In this document: positions 1 to 6,403 of the stretch, one piece after another | Numbering within the stretch: position 1 is the stretch's first letter | Layout: each line of letters opens with the position of its first letter | Assembly (NCBI GenBank): GCA_017431395.1 | Contig: JAFRLD010000048.1 | Span: 1 to 8,771 of the forward strand | Direction of reading: 5' to 3' | Origin: Bacillota bacterium | GTDB taxonomy: Bacteria > Bacillota > Clostridia > Peptostreptococcales > Anaerovoracaceae | Length of the DNA: 8,771 nucleotides | The notes under the pieces: model-generated | Databases searched by the model: none | Told to the model about the DNA's origin: nothing | Seen by the model: only the letters and a program-made list of their open reading frames with translations | Made by a program: the position numbers and the translations under genes

Positions 1-1
1 C

Positions 2-229
2 CGGCAGGTCCGCTGTGATATCGCACTGGTTCCCGTCGGGGGCAAGTATACGATGAATGCAGCCAAAGCGGCGGAGCTTATCAATGAGATCGAGCCGGAG
101 ATCGCAGTGCCGACCCATTATGGCAACATCGTCGGCAAAGAATCCGACGGCAGGGATTTCAAAGCGGCTGTGAAGGAAGGGATCCGCGTGCCGCTTCTGA
201 TCCGCCACACACAGGAAGAGACAGAATAA
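2..229 (+). CDS. MBL-fold metal-dependent hydrolase, C-terminal fragment
   Basis: This is an open frame running in from the left edge, with 75 codons before TAA at 227-229; the start lies outside the window. The visible part reads ALVPVGGKYTMNAAKAAELI, then a conserved PTHYGNIVG and a phenylalanine-containing tail (GRDFKAAV). This is the typical end of UlaG/YtkL-like metallo-beta-lactamase-fold hydrolases of the UPF0173 type, in which the histidine of PTHY is a metal ligand. The N-terminal HxHxDH metal site is not in the window, so catalytic competence cannot be judged. Members act in the cytoplasm and most have unknown substrates. The acyl-CoA ligase begins 33 bp downstream with no terminator between, so the two are probably co-transcribed. 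Family assignment is fairly safe; exact function is not. Confidence 0.82.
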   Translation, partial: RQVRCDIALVPVGGKYTMNAAKAAELINEIEPEIAVPTHYGNIVGKESDGRDFKAAVKEGIRVPLLIRHTQEETE

Positions 230-262
230 CAGACGATAGAAATAGAAACGGAGAAAGAACAA

Positions 263-1903
263 ATGCCAATTACAGATCTGCTGGTGAGAAACGCGAAGGA
301 ATACGGAGATGAGGTCGCTCTGATCGAGATCAATCCGGATGCAGAGGACGCACAGAGAAGGACCTGGAAGGAATTCTCTCTGATCGAGTCCAATCCGCAT
401 GATGTCGGTCGCAAGGAAATGACCTGGAAGGATTTTGACGTCCGGGCGAACCGGTTCGCTAATTTCCTGCTGACCAGAGGCGTCAAGAAGGGCGACAAGA
501 TCGCGATCCTGATGATGAACTGCCTCGACTGGCTCCCGGTATACTTCGGGATCCTTAAGACCGGAGCCCTCGCTGTGCCGCTGAATTTCAGATATACCTC
601 AGACGAGATCAAATACTGCCTCAAGAAGGCGGACTGCACAGGGCTCGTATTCGGATCCGAGTTTGTCGGCCGTATCGAGGCGATCTGCGACCGGATCCCG
701 GATGTGAATCTGCTGCTGTACGTCGGAGAGGACTGTCCGGTCTTCGCCGAAAGCTATGACCAGTATATCGAGTACTGTTCTTCGAAGGCACCGGACATCA
801 AGCTGACGGACGATGATTTCGGAGCGATCTATTTTTCCTCCGGGACCACGGGCTTCCCGAAGGCGATCCTGCATAAACACCAGAGCCTGACCCACTCGGC
901 GAAATGTGAGCAGAAGCATCACGGACAGAGCCGGGAGGACTGCTTCCTCTGCATTCCGCCGCTCTATCACACGGGCGCGAAGATGCATTGGTTCGGCAGC
1001 CTGCAGGCCGGGAGCAAGGCCGTCATCCTGAAGGGGACCAAGCCGGAGTTCATTTTGAAAGCCGCTTCCGAGGAGCATTGCACGATCGTATGGCTGCTGG
1101 TGCCCTGGGCGCAGGATATCCTGGACGCCATCGACAGCGGCGAGGTGGATCTGAACGATTACCAGCTGGACCAGTGGAGGCTCATGCACATTGGCGCGCA
1201 GCCGGTACCTCCAAGCCTGATCAAGCGCTGGAAGAAGGTCTTCCCGGATCATGACTATGATACCAACTACGGCCTTAGCGAATCCATCGGACCGGGCTGC
1301 GTACACCTCGGGATCGAGAACATCCACAAGGTCGGAGCCATCGGCAAGGCCGGCTATGGCTGGGAGACCCGGATCGTGGGCGCGGACGGGCTCGATATCA
1401 TGAAGCCGGGCAAGGTCGGCGAGCTGGTGGTAAAAGGCCCTGGCGTCATGACCTGCTACTATAACGATGAGGAAGCAACGAACGAGGTCCTGCGGAACGG
1501 CTGGCTGTTCACCGGAGATATGGCGGAGTACGATGAGGACGGATTCATCTACCTGGTCGACCGTAAGAAGGACGTCATCATTTCCGGAGGAGAGAACCTG
1601 TACCCGGTCCAGATCGAGGACTTCCTGAGAAAGCACGATGATATCAAGGACGTAGCGGTCATCGGCCTGCCGGATCCGAGACTCGGAGAGATCGCCGCAG
1701 CGATCATCGAGCTGAAAGAGGGCAGGGAACCGTACGAAGAGGAGATCGAGGAGTTCTGCCTGGATCTGCCGCGCTACAAGCGGCCCAGAAAAATCATCTT
1801 CGCCGACGTTCCGAGAAACCCGACCGGCAAGATCGAGAAGCCGCTGCTCAGAAAGAAATACGCTGCGGATGGTTTAGTTGCAAAGGAAATCGAAAAAGAG
1901 TAA
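263..1903 (+). CDS. AMP-forming acyl-CoA ligase (class I adenylate-forming enzyme)
   Basis: This 546-residue protein has the normal length for an acyl-CoA synthetase. Such enzymes activate a carboxylic acid with ATP to an acyl-adenylate and transfer it to CoA in the cytoplasm. Visible core motifs are the phosphate loop SSGTTGFPK (192-200), YGLSES (336-341) in the aromatic/TE position, TGD (418-420), the hinge region VDRKKDVIISGGENLYP (432-448), and the C-terminal PTGKIEK with the probable catalytic Lys523. The ATG at 263 is preceded by GGAGAAAG (250-257), a good Shine-Dalgarno. Residues 19-38 and 39-58 form a tandem duplication unusual for the superfamily as a whole. The substrate cannot be read from sequence: fatty, aromatic, carnitine-type or bile-type acids are all possible. 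It sits between an MBL-fold hydrolase and a rubredoxin, probably in one operon. Confidence 0.93.
   Translation: MPITDLLVRNAKEYGDEVALIEINPDAEDAQRRTWKEFSLIESNPHDVGRKEMTWKDFDVRANRFANFLLTRGVKKGDKIAILMMNCLDWLPVYFGILKTGALAVPLNFRYTSDEIKYCLKKADCTGLVFGSEFVGRIEAICDRIPDVNLLLYVGEDCPVFAESYDQYIEYCSSKAPDIKLTDDDFGAIYFSSGTTGFPKAILHKHQSLTHSAKCEQKHHGQSREDCFLCIPPLYHTGAKMHWFGSLQAGSKAVILKGTKPEFILKAASEEHCTIVWLLVPWAQDILDAIDSGEVDLNDYQLDQWRLMHIGAQPVPPSLIKRWKKVFPDHDYDTNYGLSESIGPGCVHLGIENIHKVGAIGKAGYGWETRIVGADGLDIMKPGKVGELVVKGPGVMTCYYNDEEATNEVLRNGWLFTGDMAEYDEDGFIYLVDRKKDVIISGGENLYPVQIEDFLRKHDDIKDVAVIGLPDPRLGEIAAAIIELKEGREPYEEEIEEFCLDLPRYKRPRKIIFADVPRNPTGKIEKPLLRKKYAADGLVAKEIEKE
317..436 (+). repeat. Tandem 2 x 60-bp duplication inside the acyl-CoA ligase gene
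   Basis: Two adjacent in-frame 60-base units (317-376 and 377-436) encode ALIEINPDAEDAQRRTWKEF and SLIESNPHDVGRKEMTWKDF. By hand alignment they share 41 of 60 bases and 9 of 20 residues, with the ends (LIE-NP and TWK-F) best conserved and the middle diverged. The second copy leads into RANRFANFLL, the usual start of the large adenylation domain, so the first copy looks like the extra one. The divergence suggests an old duplication kept under selection, not an assembly error. It may be shared by close clostridial relatives of this ligase. Confidence 0.8.
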
Positions 1904-1919
1904 AATAGGGCTACGTTAG

Positions 1920-1938
1920 CCGGCCCGCCGAAGGCCGG
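1920..1938 (+). other. GC-rich hairpin between ligase and rubredoxin genes
   Basis: CCGGCC (1920-1925) pairs perfectly with GGCCGG (1933-1938) around the seven-base loop CGCCGAA; G1919 and T1939 can add a wobble pair. It lies 17 bp after the ligase stop and 39 bp before the rubredoxin start. No T-tract follows (the next bases are A-rich), so it does not look like a complete intrinsic terminator. It could stabilise the 3' end of the upstream message, act as a processing site or partly attenuate rubredoxin transcription. The structure is seen directly; the role is inference. Confidence 0.5.
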
Positions 1939-1976
1939 TAAAGAATAAAACATAACATGAAGAAAGGAAAACAGAC

Positions 1977-2135
1977 ATGAAATACGTATGTGATCTTTGC
2001 GGATGGGAATACGACGAAGAAGCTGGATACGAAGATGCCGGCATCGCTCCGGGGACCCCTTGGGCAGAAGTGGCAGAGGATTTCGAATGCCCGCTGTGCG
2101 GAGCTCCGAAGGATAAGTTCAGCGAAGACGAATAA
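1977..2135 (+). CDS. Rubredoxin
   Basis: This is a 52-residue protein, the standard rubredoxin size. Four cysteines are in the canonical arrangement: C5-x-x-C8-G at the N-terminal knuckle and C38-P-L-C41-G-A at the C-terminal knuckle. They would hold a single iron atom in a small cytoplasmic electron carrier. The acidic composition, the aromatic Tyr/Trp residues around the first knuckle, a Pro-Gly-Thr-Pro-Trp turn (25-29) and Phe36 before the second knuckle all fit the family. The start is ATG 1977, with AAAGGA (1963-1968) eight bases upstream. Rubredoxins commonly serve in oxygen and peroxide detoxification (rubrerythrin, flavodiiron proteins) or with acyl and aldehyde redox enzymes in anaerobes, but no partner is visible here. 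It is the last gene before a strong terminator. Confidence 0.95.
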   Translation: MKYVCDLCGWEYDEEAGYEDAGIAPGTPWAEVAEDFECPLCGAPKDKFSEDE

Positions 2136-2163
2136 GAAACCCTGCAGAGAATGAATTAAAGAA

Positions 2164-2196
2164 GGGCTGTGACTATGGTCACAGTCCTGTTTTTTT
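2164..2196 (+). terminator. Rho-independent terminator after rubredoxin, possibly bidirectional
   Basis: A ten-pair stem (2164-2173 with 2178-2187, one G-T wobble) closes the tetraloop TATG and is followed by TG and seven T residues (2190-2196). This is a textbook intrinsic terminator for the plus-strand ligase-rubredoxin unit, 28 bp after the rubredoxin stop. On the minus strand the same stem is followed by CTTCTTTAATT, a weaker T-rich stretch, so it may also end the convergent radical SAM transcript. The radical SAM stop codon (2179-2181 read on minus) is within the stem. Confidence 0.9.
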
Positions 2197-3279
2197 GACG
2201 AGGTAAGTCCCGCGGGGCAGCGCATCATCGACCGCGAAGATGAACGAAGCGTGGGGGAACTTGCCGGTGAAGTATTTTTTGTTGCAGGCTTTATGGCCGA
2301 TCATATTGGAAAAGGACTCACCGCAGCAGGAAAAAACAAATCGCTGCGTGCTCCCGTGCTCCCCTGCGAGACTTGAGGACTGCCCGGGATCGTGCTCCCG
2401 GAGCATCGGGGTAAGCTGGGCTTCCAGGTCCTCTTTGGCGATCTCCCCCTCCACGAGCTGCCGGATGGCGGGGTGAAAGGAGAAGCCCTCTACGGCGCTG
2501 CCCTCAGAGGAATCCGAGATCAGATCCGTGCTCTTAAGGCCGACCCGGAGGATGGTGATGCCGGCATCGTCCAGGATCCGGTACATTTCCTTCGTGATGG
2601 AGACCGCTTCTTCGGTCGTCAGCGGGCGGTACTCACCCTCGGCATACATGCGGGCGAGCTCCGTATCTCGAAGGACGACCGTCGGATAGAGCCGGGCCAG
2701 GGAGGGGCCGATCGAGACCGTCTGCCGGGCGGAATCGATGCACTTCTCGGGGCTGTCACCGGGAAGGCCGATCATCAGCTGGATCCCGAGGGTGAAACCA
2801 TAGGATCTGATCAGATCGCAGGCCGCATAGATGTCCTGTACGGTATGCCCACGGCGGGACCGTTCGAGGACTTCCGGATCGAAGGACTGTACGCCCAGTT
2901 CGATGATGTCCACGTCGTAGTCCGCAAGCTGGGAGAGGATCTGATCGTCGATATAATCCGGCCGGGTGGACAGATGGATCCGGTCGATGAGCCCCCGGTC
3001 TTTGTAGTCTTTTGTGACAGCGAGAAACGCGGCCTGTTCCGATAAAGGAAGGCCGGTGAAGCTTCCGCCGTAAAATGCGGCCTCGATGGTCTCAAGGCCG
3101 GCAGAGCCGGGACCGTCCAGCCTTTGCATGGTCGAGAGCCACTGATCCAGGATGCCCCGGACTTCTTCCGGGCTCACGTCCGGCTGCCGTGCGGTGATCG
3201 CCCGCTGGTTGCAGAAGACGCAGGAATGGCCGCAGCCCCGGTGCGGTATGAAAATCGGGATGATCGCGTGTTTCTTCAT
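2179..3279 (-). CDS. Radical SAM protein, Elp3-like, without acetyltransferase domain
   Basis: This is a 366-residue cytoplasmic enzyme. C16-GHS-C20-VF-C23 is the CxxxCxxC motif that binds the radical SAM [4Fe-4S] cluster. YGGSF (70-74) is the GGE-like S-adenosylmethionine contact, and the segment DIIELGVQSFD (124-134) with the downstream QLMIGLPGD (167-175) is typical of the Elp3/coproporphyrinogen-oxidase-like TIM barrel. The GNAT domain of true Elp3 (about 500 residues or more) is absent, as in the short clostridial 'Elp3-like' proteins of unknown substrate. The start at 3279 was preferred over ATG 3297 because an extended -10 element lies exactly six bases upstream and neither start has a Shine-Dalgarno. 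A serine-rich stretch around 256-262 and a linker at about 289-312 look lineage-specific. Fold confidence is high; reaction unknown. Confidence 0.88.
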   Translation of the reverse strand: MKKHAIIPIFIPHRGCGHSCVFCNQRAITARQPDVSPEEVRGILDQWLSTMQRLDGPGSAGLETIEAAFYGGSFTGLPLSEQAAFLAVTKDYKDRGLIDRIHLSTRPDYIDDQILSQLADYDVDIIELGVQSFDPEVLERSRRGHTVQDIYAACDLIRSYGFTLGIQLMIGLPGDSPEKCIDSARQTVSIGPSLARLYPTVVLRDTELARMYAEGEYRPLTTEEAVSITKEMYRILDDAGITILRVGLKSTDLISDSSEGSAVEGFSFHPAIRQLVEGEIAKEDLEAQLTPMLREHDPGQSSSLAGEHGSTQRFVFSCCGESFSNMIGHKACNKKYFTGKFPHASFIFAVDDALPRGTYLVKKTGL

Positions 3280-3285
3280 ATGAAC

Positions 3286-3294
3286 ATTGTACCA
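3286..3294 (-). promoter_or_regulatory. Extended -10 promoter, leaderless-type, for the radical SAM gene
   Basis: Read on the minus strand this is TGGTACAAT, an extended -10 (TG, one base, TACAAT: five of six to TATAAT). Six bases (GTTCAT, 3285-3280) separate it from ATG at 3279-3277, so the usual -10 to +1 distance puts transcription start on the A of ATG. No recognisable -35 is seen at 16-18 bp, which extended -10 promoters tolerate. There is no Shine-Dalgarno sequence. Confidence 0.68.
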
Positions 3295-3312
3295 CATTTT
3301 TATGCGATCCTA

Positions 3313-3321
3313 TGGTAAAAT
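3313..3321 (+). promoter_or_regulatory. Extended -10 promoter, leaderless-type, for the deacetylase gene
   Basis: TGGTAAAAT is an extended -10 (TG, one base, TAAAAT: five of six to consensus) followed by exactly six bases (ACGGGT) and ATG 3328. The predicted transcription start is the A of the start codon. The promoter is divergent from the radical SAM promoter: the two -10 hexamers are 24 bp apart. No good -35 is visible at the expected distance and no Shine-Dalgarno precedes the ATG. Confidence 0.68.
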
Positions 3322-3327
3322 ACGGGT

Positions 3328-4698
3328 ATGAGTATCAGACATAATACCATTACACACAAAATGAACATGCTCAGGAACGGATCCCGGGGCGCCGGGAGGA
3401 CGCGAAGACCAGTGAAGTCCGGAAGATCCGGAAGAGCCGGAAGAACCGGCAGACCCGGGCGGAGACTTCTGCTTCCGGTCGCCATTCTTATGGTCTGCAT
3501 TTTCGGGGTCGGGATCATGGCGATCCACTATTATACGGCGGAGACTTACATGCTCCTGAACGGAGCGGAGCAGGTCACCGTCGGCAAGCATGGCCTGTAC
3601 GAAGACCCAGGCGTGACCGCGAAATGGGCCGGCCGCGATGTTTCGGACAAGGTGGAAGTCAGCGGTAAGGTGAACACGAAGAAGCCGGGAGATTACGTCA
3701 TCACCTATAAGTCCGGAAACTTCAGCGCGGAACGGACGGTGACCGTGCTGGATCATATGGTTCCGAAACTGAAGCTAAAAGGGGATAAGAATGTCACGCT
3801 CCTGCTTGGAGAAGAGTATGTCGAGCCGGGATATTCTGCCAAGGCGGAGGATGGTACAGACCTGACGTCGGACGTCAAAGTTTCGGGGGCGAAGTTTGAC
3901 CGGGCAGGAACGTTCAAGATCTATTATACAGCCACGGACAGCGAAGGGCGGGCCACGAGGCTCTCGCGGACGGTGACCATCGAGCCGAATACGAACTATG
4001 GTTCCGTCGGGCTTCCGATCTGCATGTACCATTACGTCTATGACGAGCTCGATCCGCCGGCAGATGTGAACAGCCGGTATAAGAACTACATCAGCAAGCA
4101 GGACCTGATCGAAGAGATGAACTGGCTCAATCAGGAAGGGTATTATTATCCGACCTGGGAAGAGGTCCGGGATTATATAGATGGCAAGCTCCTGCTCCCG
4201 GACAAAAGCATCGTGCTGACGTTTGACGACGGGGAGAAGGCGACCCTGCAGCAGCTCGTGCCGATCGTGGAGCAGACCCACGTTCCGGTGACCAGCTTCC
4301 TGATCACGGTGCACAGCGGAGAGAAAAAAGTCAAGGAATACACAAGTGAATATCTGGAGTACGAATCCCACACCCACGACATGCACCGGGCGGGAGGCGT
4401 CGCAGGTTACCGCGGGATCCTGCCGGTGATCGATTATGAGACCGGGCTCGCGGACCTTAGAGAGTCGATCCGGATCTGCGGAAGCAACAAAGCCTTCGCT
4501 TACCCGTACGGGGATTTCAACTACAATACGCATCTCATGCTGGAGGAGGCCGGCTTCCTCTGCGGGGTGACCACCCAGTACAATAAGGCATATCCCGGGA
4601 TGGACCCGCTGACCCTGCCGCGGGTACGGATGTGGCAGGATCAGACCTTAGACCAGTTTATAAGGATTGTCGCACCACCCGCACCTGTGGTAGAATAG
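3328..4698 (+). CDS. Membrane-anchored polysaccharide deacetylase with two Ig-like domains
   Basis: The 456-residue protein has a basic Arg/Gly-rich cytoplasmic tail (about 1-46), one transmembrane helix (about 47-68), two Ig-like domains of the DUF5011 kind (about 79-142, with EDPGV and [12 protein letters not shown]; about 146-219, with VEPGYSA and [13 protein letters not shown]), and a NodB-type deacetylase domain (about 228-447). Catalytic motifs are TFDDG (298-302; Asp301 and its neighbour Asp300), the metal-ligand segment HTHDMH (348-353; spacing H348 to H353 as in PgaB/IcaB-type enzymes) and AYPYGDFN (391-398). It probably removes acetyl groups from an extracellular or cell-wall N-acetylglucosamine polymer outside the membrane. 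It begins 49 bp from the divergent radical SAM start, and ung follows after 4 bp. The substrate (peptidoglycan, PNAG or other) is not resolved. Confidence 0.92.
   Translation: MSIRHNTITHKMNMLRNGSRGAGRTRRPVKSGRSGRAGRTGRPGRRLLLPVAILMVCIFGVGIMAIHYYTAETYMLLNGAEQVTVGKHGLYEDPGVTAKWAGRDVSDKVEVSGKVNTKKPGDYVITYKSGNFSAERTVTVLDHMVPKLKLKGDKNVTLLLGEEYVEPGYSAKAEDGTDLTSDVKVSGAKFDRAGTFKIYYTATDSEGRATRLSRTVTIEPNTNYGSVGLPICMYHYVYDELDPPADVNSRYKNYISKQDLIEEMNWLNQEGYYYPTWEEVRDYIDGKLLLPDKSIVLTFDDGEKATLQQLVPIVEQTHVPVTSFLITVHSGEKKVKEYTSEYLEYESHTHDMHRAGGVAGYRGILPVIDYETGLADLRESIRICGSNKAFAYPYGDFNYNTHLMLEEAGFLCGVTTQYNKAYPGMDPLTLPRVRMWQDQTLDQFIRIVAPPAPVVE
3418..3462 (+). repeat. Five imperfect 9-bp tandem repeats encoding xGR
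   Basis: Five consecutive 9-base units with the approximate consensus NCCGGAAGA encode [15 protein letters not shown] (residues 31-45) in the deacetylase tail, directly before the transmembrane helix. The first three units differ only at the first base; the last two are more diverged. Slippage of a 9-mer is a plausible origin and copy number may vary between strains. The protein result is a strongly positive cytoplasmic tail, consistent with the positive-inside rule. Confidence 0.85.
4688..4696 (+). promoter_or_regulatory. ung: Extended -10 promoter, leaderless-type, for ung
   Basis: TGGTAGAAT is an extended -10 (TAGAAT matches TATAAT at five of six positions) followed by exactly six bases (AGCTCC) and ATG 4703. 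A possible -35, TTGTCG (4667-4672, four of six), lies 18 bp upstream. The element overlaps the deacetylase's final codons: GTG GTA GAA TAG encodes Val-Val-Glu-stop. No Shine-Dalgarno precedes ung, so transcription probably starts at the A of the ATG. Confidence 0.7.
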
Positions 4699-4702
4699 CT
4701 CC

Positions 4703-5374
4703 ATGGTCAATATCGGAAACAGTTGGGACGAAGTCCTGAAAGGTGAATTTGATAAAGAGTATTACCTGCAGCTGCGGGAATTCCTGAAGGTCGAGTACGC
4801 TGCCCGGACCATTTATCCGGACATGTACCATATTTTTCATGCGCTCCAGGCGACGCCCTACGAGAAGGTTCGGGCGGTGATCCTGGGGCAGGACCCCTAC
4901 CACGAACCGGGGCAGGCCCACGGCCTGTGTTTTTCTGTGCAAAAAGGTGTACCGCAGCCACCGTCTCTGATCAATATCTTTCGTGAACTCAAGGATGATC
5001 TCGGGATCGATCCGCCGTCGCACGGGTGTCTGGAGAGTTGGGCACAGCACGGCGTGCTGCTGCTCAATACGGTCCTGACCGTAAGGGCCCATGAAGCCCA
5101 TTCGCACAAAGGCAAGGGCTGGGAGATCTTCACGGACCGCGTGATCGAGCTTTTGAACCAGCGGGAGGAGCCAATGGTATTCATCCTCTGGGGGAGCCCC
5201 GCTAAAGCAAAGGCTGGACTCATCACGAACCCGCAGCATGAGATCATCACAGGCGTGCATCCAAGTCCGCTGTCAGCCCACCGGGGGTTTTTCGGCGGCA
5301 GGTATTTCTCCAGGACCAACGATTTCCTGACCCGGTGCGGGCAGGAGCCGATCGACTGGAGGATCCCGGAATGA
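4703..5374 (+). CDS. ung: Uracil-DNA glycosylase (family 1)
   Basis: The 223-residue enzyme matches the normal Ung length. It excises uracil from DNA after cytosine deamination or dUTP misincorporation, the first step of base excision repair. Diagnostic motifs are GQDPYH (62-67, catalytic Asp64), GLCFSV (74-79, Phe77 stacking on uracil), the uracil-reading Asn in LLLNT (119-123, Asn122), and [11 protein letters not shown] (186-196, catalytic His186 and the minor-groove loop). The glycine usual after PYH is glutamate here ([10 protein letters not shown]). The ATG at 4703 has no Shine-Dalgarno but an extended -10 six bases upstream, so the message is probably leaderless. Its TGA (5372-5374) overlaps the ATG of the LysO-like gene as ATGA, pointing to translational coupling. 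Confidence 0.97.
   Translation: MVNIGNSWDEVLKGEFDKEYYLQLREFLKVEYAARTIYPDMYHIFHALQATPYEKVRAVILGQDPYHEPGQAHGLCFSVQKGVPQPPSLINIFRELKDDLGIDPPSHGCLESWAQHGVLLLNTVLTVRAHEAHSHKGKGWEIFTDRVIELLNQREEPMVFILWGSPAKAKAGLITNPQHEIITGVHPSPLSAHRGFFGGRYFSRTNDFLTRCGQEPIDWRIPE
5358..5362 (+). promoter_or_regulatory. Shine-Dalgarno of the LysO-like gene, inside ung
   Basis: GGAGG lies within the last ung codons, eight bases before ATG 5371. It fixes the transporter start at 5371, not the in-frame GTG at 5335. With the ATGA stop/start overlap it indicates coupled translation of ung and the transporter. Confidence 0.82.
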
Positions 5375-6369
5375 AACTGCTTTTGATCTACTGGGCTTTC
5401 CTGATCGCGGGATATATCACCGGAGGCAAATTACGCACCTCAGGGAAACATTTAAGCGGCCTTGGCTCACTCATGATGGTGACGGTCTACGGTCTGTGTT
5501 TTTTCATGGGGATGCGGATGGGGGTCAACGAGCAGGTCACTTCCAATCTGGGACGGATCGGCCTGGAGGCTCTCGTGATCACGGTCCTCTGCATCATCGG
5601 CAGCATGCTGTCGATCTTCCTGCTCCGTAAGATCCTGGGCATGGACCGGTATGGGAATCTGATCCGGGGTGAAGCGGAAGCTGTGGTCAGCGACGAGCCG
5701 CAGGACACGCGGCATGCGCAGGAGGAGGGCAGCCTGGACTTTAAGAGCACGATCATCCTGCTTTCGGTCGTGGTCATCGGAATGCTCATCGGGGCGTTCA
5801 TCCTGGTCCCGCGCGGACTGGCATTCCTGGAGTGGTTCGATGGCAGCAGCAACATGGCTATGATCATCCTGCTTTGCATCCTGATGAGCCTGGTGGGGCT
5901 GGATATGGCCCTGTCCGGGGATGTGATCAGAAATATAAAGAACGCCGGCTACCGGGTGCTGCTGTTTCCGGTCGCGTCCATGATCGGGACCATGGTGCTT
6001 GGGATCGGCGCATGCCTGCTTCTGGGATTCACCCTGCGGGAGAGCGCTGCCATTCCGGTCGGATTCGGCTGGTACAGCTACGCGCCGATCGTCATCGCGA
6101 GCGCCGGCCAGCAGTACATCGTTGCCAGCGCCGTGTCCTTCATGCATAATGTGATCCGGGAGGTCACCGGCATCATCCTGATCCCGGTGGCCGCGAAAAA
6201 AATAGGATATCTGGAAGCTGCTTCGATCCCGGGGATCGCGGCTATGGACGTCTGCATCCCCATCGTGAGCCGCAGTTGCCGCTCCGATACGGTGATCTAT
6301 TCCTTCGCCATTGGAGTGATCATGTGTATGGTCACTTCGGTAGCGGTGCCGCTGTTCATGGGGGTTTAG
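5371..6369 (+). CDS. LysO-family transporter (DUF340), probable lysine exporter
   Basis: This is a 332-residue polytopic inner-membrane protein. Hydrophobic segments are at about 3-18, 34-49, 66-85, 128-146, 162-182, 197-220, 238-256, 262-275, 287-299 and 309-330. A hydrophilic loop (about 90-124, [11 protein letters not shown] then a charged stretch) separates an N-terminal unit from the C-terminal DUF340 core. Family hallmarks are GFGWYS (231-236), FMHNVIRE (257-264), an IP after the next helix (271-272) and [10 protein letters not shown] (290-299). E. coli LysO (YbjE) exports lysine, and Glu264 probably corresponds to an intramembrane glutamate important there. Unlike the usual GWYSLSG, this copy reads GWYSYAP, so the substrate may differ. 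Its start overlaps the ung stop; typA follows after 34 bp. Confidence 0.85.
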   Translation: MKLLLIYWAFLIAGYITGGKLRTSGKHLSGLGSLMMVTVYGLCFFMGMRMGVNEQVTSNLGRIGLEALVITVLCIIGSMLSIFLLRKILGMDRYGNLIRGEAEAVVSDEPQDTRHAQEEGSLDFKSTIILLSVVVIGMLIGAFILVPRGLAFLEWFDGSSNMAMIILLCILMSLVGLDMALSGDVIRNIKNAGYRVLLFPVASMIGTMVLGIGACLLLGFTLRESAAIPVGFGWYSYAPIVIASAGQQYIVASAVSFMHNVIREVTGIILIPVAAKKIGYLEAASIPGIAAMDVCIPIVSRSCRSDTVIYSFAIGVIMCMVTSVAVPLFMGV

Positions 6370-6391
6370 GACCAGCCTTTGCAAAATAATT

Positions 6392-6396
6392 GGGAG
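6392..6396 (+). promoter_or_regulatory. typA: Shine-Dalgarno of typA
   Basis: GGGAG lies seven bases before ATG 6404. It supports that ATG as the start of typA over the in-frame TTG at 6398, which would have only one base between it and the Shine-Dalgarno. The 34-bp gap from the transporter gene holds no terminator hairpin. Confidence 0.8.
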
Positions 6397-6403
6397 TTTG
6401 AAT

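Noticed and set aside
599..1636. A 345-codon minus-strand frame opposite the acyl-CoA ligase
   Set aside because: The plus strand carries all adenylation motifs; the antisense product resembles nothing and has no credible start.
1911..2228. A 105-codon minus-strand frame opposite rubredoxin
   Set aside because: It crosses the terminator and is antisense to a perfect four-cysteine rubredoxin.
2392..3045. A 217-codon plus-strand frame opposite the radical SAM gene
   Set aside because: The minus strand carries the CxxxCxxC and YGGSF motifs, so this frame is a shadow.
3280..3297. ATG at 3297 (minus) as the radical SAM start, adding MWYNVH
   Set aside because: It would lie upstream of the -10 element and has no Shine-Dalgarno; the next ATG at 3279 sits at the predicted transcription start and leads directly into the conserved region.
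5335..5370. GTG at 5335 as the start of the LysO-like gene
   Set aside because: The extra 12 residues are hydrophilic and overlap ung; ATG 5371 has GGAGG at eight bases and a membrane segment right after.
6381..6390. A possible -10 (AATAAT, 6385-6390) for a separate typA promoter
   Set aside because: A start seven bases downstream would cut off the typA Shine-Dalgarno, and no -35 or extended TG is seen.
6398..6403. TTG at 6398 as the typA start
   Set aside because: It lies only one base after the GGGAG Shine-Dalgarno; ATG 6404 has correct spacing.
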